Assembly: GCA_034437315.1 (NCBI GenBank)
Contig: DAOTUC010000098.1
Span: 1-7,958 of the forward strand
Origin: DSAR01 sp034437315
GTDB lineage: Bacteria; Chloroflexota; Anaerolineae; B4-G1
Reading direction: 5' to 3'
Length of the DNA: 7,958 nt
A program made the position numbers and the translations under genes. The notes below the pieces were generated by a model that made no database searches, was not told the DNA's origin, and saw nothing but the letters and a program-made list of their open reading frames with translations. Shown in pieces: positions 1 to 4,659 of the stretch. How positions within the stretch are numbered: the stretch's first letter is position 1; the number at the start of each line of letters is the position of its first letter.

Positions 1-2021
1 ATCTCGTAACTGTACGATCCGATCTCGGTCGTCACCGGCGCCAGCCCGGAGATAGCGATGATGGCCCGGTCTGTATCCCGGTCGAGGGGGATGATCCACG
101 TTCCCATCTGATCCTCTGCCAATTCCAGGCGACGGACGGTCGTCTGAGGGCCGAAGAGGATTTGTTGGACGAGCCAGCGTTGGGGCAGGACGTTGGCGTG
201 GCGGATGAAGCCGGCCGGTTCCCATCCATCGCCATCCTGCTCGAAATCGGAGAAATAGTCGATCTCCGGAATAGAGACGTCGTCCAGGATGAAGCCGGGG
301 CGATTGACAGCGTCGTCGGTGATATACTCGAAACGGATCAGAACCTCTTGCCCGGCATAAGCCGAAATATCGATCGCTTCCTGAATCCATTCGGCCCTGT
401 TCCCGCCTCCGCTCCGCCCGGTATAGGCCCATCCGAAGGAATTGCCATTGGGGTTGGTACCCGTGCCAGAGGGAGTCTCGAGGATATTCCACGTCTGCCC
501 ATCGTCGGCGCTGATCTCGACGTAAGCGTAATCCCAATCCTCTTCGATGTCGTACCAGGTCCAGAACGTCAAGGTAAGCGGCTGGTCGGCGGCGGAGAGA
601 TCGAAAGAGCGGGTGAGCGTCACATCGGAATCATCGCCGCGGTTCGACCACCAGAAATAGCGCCCACTATAAGCGCTGGTATTGACCAGGCCGATCTGGG
701 TGGAGCCGGTGAAACTGAACGTCAGGGACTCGTCGCCGTTGACTTCAATGTAATCGGTGGCGTGCTGGTGGACCGTGGCGCTTTCCGAGACCGGATAATC
801 GGATTTCCGGTAGACGCTTTCGACGTGAAACCCGGGGATGTCGATATTCCTATATCCATAGCGACCGTCCTCCAGCGAGAGATCGTCCAGTTGATTGGCG
901 ACAACCCAATCGGCGAACAAGTCATCGTAGGTCATATCCAGGCCCATCTCCTGGAGCACCGCGTCGATGCTCATCATAGAGTTTTCCTGGTGCGCGACGA
1001 GCATCTGGGTGGCGTCAGATCCAAAACGACCGAGGAAATAGGAGGTGAACAGGTAGCTGGCGCCGTAATTGGCGCCCGCGGCGCCGGGCCCTTCAGGCCA
1101 GGCGTTGAGTTGGGTGTCAGGTCTCATCGCGAACACCCATTCCGAACCGCCGGTATCAAAACCGTTGAGTTCCATCGCCAGCTCCGAAAACCCCTCGTTG
1201 AGCCAGGTCTCCTCGTTGCGATCGTTATACCAGTGAATCATGTGCTGGAATTCGTGGGACAGCACGCCATTGTAGAAATCGTCATTGATGGTCACATTGT
1301 CGATGTTGATGTAGAACATCTCCATCTCGTTGGAATCCTCGCGCACGGCCGAGACGAATTGATCGGCGCTGGAGTAGTACCCGGCGACCGAGTTGCCCAA
1401 TCCTCTCGCGTGGAGGATGCTCAGGTGAGGGTCGTTGTCGACGCCGGGTTTCCATTCGGAACCGAAGAAGCCGCGGTTAATCACGTAGGTTTCTTCCTCG
1501 AAAAGATCGGCCGCCGCCTCCAGGTTATTCCGGTTGAAGCGCGCGCCCTCCTCGACCCACATATAGACGTGCTCGGTCTTATATTCCAGGATGGCGTAGA
1601 CGTCAAATTGCTCATCGGTGTCGACGTTGGAAGCGTGAAACAGCCGTCGCGCGCCGACGGGGTAATCGGGCGATCCCTCTGGGTTGATCGTCCGGGAGGT
1701 GTCGGGCGATAGACCGCGCAATCGAATCGCCAGGTCGTGCAGGTCGCGGACCGGGATCACCGTCTCTTCGAGGAGCGCTTCCGTCTCACTCCCCACGTCG
1801 CCGACCGGTTCGCGGGTGATGGCGGGGGTCGGGTCGGGCGTGGGCGTGGGCGTGTCGCGGGATCCAACGCCAGGATCGTTGAACGTCACCGTCGGTTCGA
1901 GGGACCAGTCCCAATTCCAGGTGGACCATTGATCCCAGTCGGCGCCTCCGCAACAACAGCAACAACTGGCGATCGCCAGCACGCTGAACGCGATGACTAA
2001 ACTTGCTATGCTTTTGCTCAT
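1..2021 (-). CDS. Secreted lipoprotein zinc metallopeptidase with InhA/MAM-like C-terminal domain (3' end outside window)
   Basis: An uninterrupted minus-strand frame of 673 codons runs to the left edge, so the C-terminus is missing. Residues 2-19 form a hydrophobic signal peptide ending in a lipobox (I17-A18-S19-C20), predicting a lipid-anchored surface protein cut by signal peptidase II. A run of five cysteines (C20-C24) follows, then a Thr-Pro linker (about 57-68). The catalytic domain has HEFQH at 256-260 with E257 as general base, and NEGFSE with E276 as probable third zinc ligand, a gluzincin layout resembling M30-type peptidases. Residues about 430-590 are a beta-sandwich with DDGQTW and FILDDV (577-582) motifs, like the MAM-type domain of immune inhibitor A proteins. 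A DGDGW segment near 600 follows. The start codon lies 12 nt after the stop of the upstream gene, suggesting cotranscription. The substrate is unknown. Protease class is confident; the exact MEROPS family is not. Confidence 0.9.
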   Translation of the reverse strand, partial: MSKSIASLVIAFSVLAIASCCCCCGGADWDQWSTWNWDWSLEPTVTFNDPGVGSRDTPTPTPDPTPAITREPVGDVGSETEALLEETVIPVRDLHDLAIRLRGLSPDTSRTINPEGSPDYPVGARRLFHASNVDTDEQFDVYAILEYKTEHVYMWVEEGARFNRNNLEAAADLFEEETYVINRGFFGSEWKPGVDNDPHLSILHARGLGNSVAGYYSSADQFVSAVREDSNEMEMFYINIDNVTINDDFYNGVLSHEFQHMIHWYNDRNEETWLNEGFSELAMELNGFDTGGSEWVFAMRPDTQLNAWPEGPGAAGANYGASYLFTSYFLGRFGSDATQMLVAHQENSMMSIDAVLQEMGLDMTYDDLFADWVVANQLDDLSLEDGRYGYRNIDIPGFHVESVYRKSDYPVSESATVHQHATDYIEVNGDESLTFSFTGSTQIGLVNTSAYSGRYFWWSNRGDDSDVTLTRSFDLSAADQPLTLTFWTWYDIEEDWDYAYVEISADDGQTWNILETPSGTGTNPNGNSFGWAYTGRSGGGNRAEWIQEAIDISAYAGQEVLIRFEYITDDAVNRPGFILDDVSIPEIDYFSDFEQDGDGWEPAGFIRHANVLPQRWLVQQILFGPQTTVRRLELAEDQMGTWIIPLDRDTDRAIIAISGLAPVTTEIGSYSYE

Positions 2022-2027
2022 CATTTT

Positions 2028-2031
2028 CTCC
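2028..2031 (-). promoter_or_regulatory. Ribosome binding site choosing between two adjacent ATGs
   Basis: GGAG precedes two consecutive in-frame ATG codons (first bases 2024 and 2021). Spacing is 3 nt to the first and 6 nt to the second, so the second is preferred. If the first is used, the protein gains one Met. Confidence 0.6.
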
Positions 2032-2033
2032 AA

Positions 2034-3179
2034 TTAGGCGCTGGCCGTCAGGCGTGGGCCAATGCGCTCGATTTTCTGCATCAACGCTCGCACCGCTTGG
2101 GCCAGCGCTGAGTCGGGTTTTTGTAACGTGAGCGGCGCGCCCTGCGCCAGCGCGCGGGCCTGCTCTAATTCAAAGGGCATGACGCTGGTCATCTCCCAGC
2201 CGATCGGCGCCAGCCGGCGTTTAAATGTCTGTTCAAGCATTTGAAGAGACATTTCTGTTTTCGGCGTCAGCTGATTAAACACGAGGAAAAACTTATCCTG
2301 CCAAGCGGCGAGCGCCCGCATCGCGCCGACGGTTGTCTGGATAGACGCTTGCTCGGGTGTGAGTGCCAGTCCAACCGCCGAGGCTATGTCGAGCGTCTTA
2401 AACGTCGCCCCATCCAGAATAGGAGAGCCATCGACGACGACGACGGCAAAGCGTTGTCGCAACGCATTGAGTATCTGATGGACATCGCCGGACGTAAGGC
2501 GATGCTCGGTCGGCGGGATGAAAGGGGACGCCAATACCGACAATCCGGAATCGTGTTGCAGGAGATGGGATTGAATGCGTGCGTTGTCAAGTTTCTCAGG
2601 CCCATTCTGGATCAAGTCCGCCCAGGTGGGTTGGGGGCGCAGCCCAAGTTGCAACGCCGCATGGCCCGATGTCTGGCAGAAATCGACCAGGCAGGTTGAC
2701 GCGCCGCTTTGCCGCCACGCGATCGCCAGGTTGACAGCCAGCGTCGTGACCCCCACCCCGCCTCGCAGGCTCAGCAGCGTATAGATGTGATGAGGCGCGC
2801 CGTCGCTGGCTTGCAGGGCCAGCAGCCCATTGACGTGTTGCAGCAACTCCTCCATCGTCACCGGCTTGGTCAGATGCTCGTCGGCTCCGGCGTCGAGGGC
2901 CGCCTGGCGATCCATCGGCTGACCGCGAGCCGTCATAATGATAATCGGCAGCGAGGCGGTCGCCGGGTTGTCTCGAAGTTCGCGGCAAACGTCATACCCG
3001 GTGATACCCGGCATCATCACGTCGATGATGGCTAGATCGGGCGGATTCGCCAGCGCCTTTTCCAGGCCGTCTTGCCCCTCGGCGCTCAAGATCACCTCGT
3101 GCCCACCGCGGCTTTCCAGCACCAGGCGCATCATTTCGAGGAGATCACCCTCGTCGTCAATCACCAGTATTCTCGCCAT
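2034..3179 (-). CDS. Response-regulator receiver fused to a CpaE/ParA-like P-loop domain with degenerate Walker A
   Basis: This 381-residue protein joins two cytoplasmic domains. Residues 1-122 are a receiver with the full active site: D8 and D9 for Mg2+, phosphoacceptor D53 in IIDVMMP, T83 and K105 in LTKP. It should accept phosphate from a histidine kinase; none is in the window. Residues about 131-370 are a MinD/ParA-type fold: deviant Walker A at 139-146 reads RGGVGVTT, D166 sits in a VDF switch-like motif, and D250 ends a hydrophobic VVVVD strand like Walker B. Both usual lysines of KGGxGKT are replaced (R139, V144). CpaE/TadZ proteins, which position Tad pili, often lack the P-loop lysine and carry an N-terminal receiver-like domain, so that family is the best match. 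No DNA-binding output domain and no tad gene is visible. The start gives a standard receiver N-terminus, but the Shine-Dalgarno is weak. It is followed 12 nt later by the metallopeptidase. Confidence 0.9.
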   Translation of the reverse strand: MARILVIDDEGDLLEMMRLVLESRGGHEVILSAEGQDGLEKALANPPDLAIIDVMMPGITGYDVCRELRDNPATASLPIIIMTARGQPMDRQAALDAGADEHLTKPVTMEELLQHVNGLLALQASDGAPHHIYTLLSLRGGVGVTTLAVNLAIAWRQSGASTCLVDFCQTSGHAALQLGLRPQPTWADLIQNGPEKLDNARIQSHLLQHDSGLSVLASPFIPPTEHRLTSGDVHQILNALRQRFAVVVVDGSPILDGATFKTLDIASAVGLALTPEQASIQTTVGAMRALAAWQDKFFLVFNQLTPKTEMSLQMLEQTFKRRLAPIGWEMTSVMPFELEQARALAQGAPLTLQKPDSALAQAVRALMQKIERIGPRLTASA

Positions 3180-3182
3180 AAT

Positions 3183-3221
3183 TTAGATCACTCTTTTAGG
3201 TGACTCTTTCAAATCACTCTT
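3183..3221. repeat. Three degenerate 13-bp tandem repeats between two genes
   Basis: Units at 3183-3195, 3196-3208 and 3209-3221 read TTAGATCACTCTT, TTAGGTGACTCTT and TCAAATCACTCTT. Units two and three each match the first at 11 of 13 positions. The third overlaps the stop codon of the upstream minus-strand gene, and the first ends 3 bp before the start codon of the receiver gene. No function is evident; a local duplication is the simplest reading. Confidence 0.6.
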
Positions 3222-3738
3222 CTTCCACGATGCAGAAAATGCCCAAATGACTTTTATTCACCAGGATAACGCCACCGCTAAAGACGACGTCTGGCAGGAG
3301 AGCAACTCGCATCTCTCCATCAAGGATAGATATGAAAGCATCGGTGCCGGTGGTCAACACCGTCCTCAGGTCTAGCTTCCCCGAAAGGCGCAGTTGACCG
3401 GTGATTTCGAGCGAGGACGTGGTGAGAAAGACAGGGCGCAGATAGGCGCCGAGATAACTGCCGTAGGATTGATCGCGTCGCAGGCCGTCTTCCTGTTGCG
3501 CGACGACCACGGCTGTGAGGTTCGGCTTACGCAGGATCACCGCGGTGTAACTGGCGATGATGTCGGCCGAGCGGCTGATGTTGGAGATGTAGGCCTCTTC
3601 CAACTCAATAAAAGAGGTCGTCATATCATTGAGCTGATCCGCCAACTTTTTATGCCGGACGTTCAACCGACCGGATAAGCGATGCCCATGGGTGAAGAAA
3701 TCGGCTGTCAGCCAAGAGGTGCGTAATTTCTCGTGCAT
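3214..3738 (-). CDS. Uncharacterised protein with two copies of a beta-rich module
   Basis: I do not recognise a named family for this 174-residue protein. It has no signal peptide or membrane segment, so it is probably cytoplasmic. It looks internally duplicated. RLSGRLNVR (20-28) aligns without gaps to RLSGKLDLR (117-125). A downstream FIELEEAYI stretch (43-51) matches FISILDGEM (135-143), and VILRKPNL (68-75) matches VILVNKSHL (157-165). Each half ends in an acidic tail (QQED, VEEE). The segment between (85-114) includes YGSYLGAYLRPVF. Short alternating hydrophobic strands suggest beta structure. AGGAG lies 5 nt before the ATG, a good ribosome site. It sits 129 bp after signal peptidase I and 34 bp before the receiver/ParA gene, so a role with one of these is possible but unproven. 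Existence as a gene is well supported; function is unknown. Confidence 0.85.
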   Translation of the reverse strand: MHEKLRTSWLTADFFTHGHRLSGRLNVRHKKLADQLNDMTTSFIELEEAYISNISRSADIIASYTAVILRKPNLTAVVVAQQEDGLRRDQSYGSYLGAYLRPVFLTTSSLEITGQLRLSGKLDLRTVLTTGTDAFISILDGEMRVALLPDVVFSGGVILVNKSHLGIFCIVEEE

Positions 3739-3752
3739 ACTGACTCCTATTA

Positions 3753-3769
3753 TCCCGGACGAGCCGGAA
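3753..3769 (-). other. Small hairpin just upstream of a ribosome binding site
   Basis: In the minus-strand RNA, UUCCGG and CCGGGA can pair (six pairs, one G-U) around a five-base loop CUCGU. The stem ends 4 nt before the AGGAG of the 3214-3738 gene, so it could affect its translation. Short stems like this also occur by chance. Confidence 0.35.
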
Positions 3770-3781
3770 CCAATAAGGGGG

Positions 3782-3809
3782 GAAATTCTTGCACAAAAAC
3801 GAGAATTTC
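3782..3809. repeat. Inverted repeat with perfect 8-bp arms in the gap upstream of the uncharacterised gene
   Basis: GAAATTCT (3782-3789) and AGAATTTC (3802-3809) are perfect reverse complements around 12 bases. The AT-rich arms and the absence of a T-run argue against an intrinsic terminator. A TTGACG hexamer on the minus strand (3826-3831) would place a weak -10 region over one arm, so an operator is conceivable. That -10 is poor (about 3 of 6). Confidence 0.4.
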
Positions 3810-3867
3810 ACAGGATAGGCCCGGTCGTCAAGTCGCCTGGGCGCGCTGGCCTCTTCGTTCAGTCCGC

Positions 3868-4521
3868 TCAATCCCCTGGCTGAGAAAACACGTGGTGCCT
3901 GACGACGCCCCATTCCTCCGGAGGCCAGTAGCCAAGCCAGGCCTTCCCCACGATGTTTTCTTTGGGCAAGACGCCCCAGGTGTGAGAATCGCTGGAATTG
4001 CGACGATTATCTCCCAGGACAAAGTATTCATCTCCCTCCAGTTGCCACGCGCCGGAGTAGACGCCCGGATTGATGATATAAGACTCATCCAACTGGACGC
4101 CGTCGACAAAGAGAGCCCCCTGCCGGATTTCGACCAACTCGCCCGGCAACCCGATGACCCGTTTGATGTAGTCGTCATCAAGACTATTGGGTGGGTGGAA
4201 CACGATCACATCCCCCCGCTCCGGCGGGTGGATCCAGTAGGTGACTTTGCTGATGACCAGATACTGCCCATTGTGCAACGTCGGCTCCATGCTAGACCCA
4301 CGGACCTGGAAACGACCGGTCGTCGTATTGAGCGCCAGAAAGATGATCGCGGTCAGGCATATCGTCTCCAAGACCTCGCGAAAGAACGAGCGCGCGCCGA
4401 ACGTGTGGGCGAGCGAGACCCGTTCCCCATTCGTGACAGGGCGCTCAATCCCATGGCGCTCAATCCCATGGGGCGATGGGGCAGCCTCAATCGGTATCTC
4501 TTCGGGTTTCACTTCATTCAA
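3868..4521 (-). CDS. lepB: Signal peptidase I
   Basis: This 217-residue membrane serine protease (family S26) removes signal peptides from proteins exported through Sec or Tat. A polar cytoplasmic tail of about 48 residues leads into one membrane segment (about 51-65). Conserved boxes follow in order: SSMEPTL with nucleophile S77, YIKRVIGLPGE with general base K120, and LGDNRRNSSDSH (169-180), the family's C-terminal box. Length and the single membrane anchor fit the compact Gram-positive-like form rather than the longer two-anchor E. coli enzyme. The start is TTG, chosen because GAGAGG lies 7 nt upstream and no nearby ATG is in frame. A strong promoter sits about 55 bp upstream. The tail contains a tandem five-residue duplication (HGIER twice, 18-27). 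It lies downstream of uvrA with a 138-bp gap. The lipoprotein protease at the left edge would be cut by signal peptidase II, not by this enzyme. Confidence 0.95.
   Translation of the reverse strand: MNEVKPEEIPIEAAPSPHGIERHGIERPVTNGERVSLAHTFGARSFFREVLETICLTAIIFLALNTTTGRFQVRGSSMEPTLHNGQYLVISKVTYWIHPPERGDVIVFHPPNSLDDDYIKRVIGLPGELVEIRQGALFVDGVQLDESYIINPGVYSGAWQLEGDEYFVLGDNRRNSSDSHTWGVLPKENIVGKAWLGYWPPEEWGVVRHHVFSQPGD
4442..4471. repeat. Perfect 15-bp tandem duplication inside lepB
   Basis: CGCTCAATCCCATGG occurs twice head to tail (4442-4456, 4457-4471). It is in frame and encodes HGIER twice in the cytoplasmic tail, away from the catalytic boxes. Perfect identity at DNA level suggests a recent slippage event. 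Confidence 0.9.
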
Positions 4522-4528
4522 CGTTTTA

Positions 4529-4534
4529 CCTCTC
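4529..4534 (-). promoter_or_regulatory. Ribosome binding site supporting the TTG start of lepB
   Basis: GAGAGG lies 7 nt before TTG (first base 4521). The nearby ATG at 4517-4515 is in another frame, so this site decides the start. Confidence 0.65.
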
Positions 4535-4576
4535 GATGAAAGTTTAGACGCAAACGGGATTTTTCCTCACAGGTTC

Positions 4577-4605
4577 ATTATATTACAGGTGGGACATAGA
4601 GGCAA
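4577..4605 (-). promoter_or_regulatory. Sigma-70-type promoter for lepB
   Basis: On the minus strand, TTGCCT (4605-4600, 4 of 6 to consensus) is separated by exactly 17 bp from a perfect TATAAT (4582-4577). Transcription would begin near 4570, giving a leader of about 49 nt before the TTG start. It may drive all four leftward genes. Confidence 0.75.
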
Positions 4606-4659
4606 ACCGCTCATTTTAGATTCTCGCCCGATAGGATTCAATCACCAAATGTTTTGTTG

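Noticed and set aside
162..1712. Long plus-strand open frame of 516 codons
   Set aside because: It lies opposite the metallopeptidase, whose minus-strand product has a signal peptide, zinc site and recognisable C-terminal domain. The plus-strand product has no recognisable motif and is a shadow of GC-rich codon bias.
3733..4539. Plus-strand open frame of 268 codons
   Set aside because: It is antisense to signal peptidase I, whose catalytic boxes are all present on the minus strand.
4606..4659. Possible intrinsic terminator after uvrA
   Set aside because: I found only short, poorly matched stems and no U-run in the minus-strand RNA, so a terminator cannot be supported.
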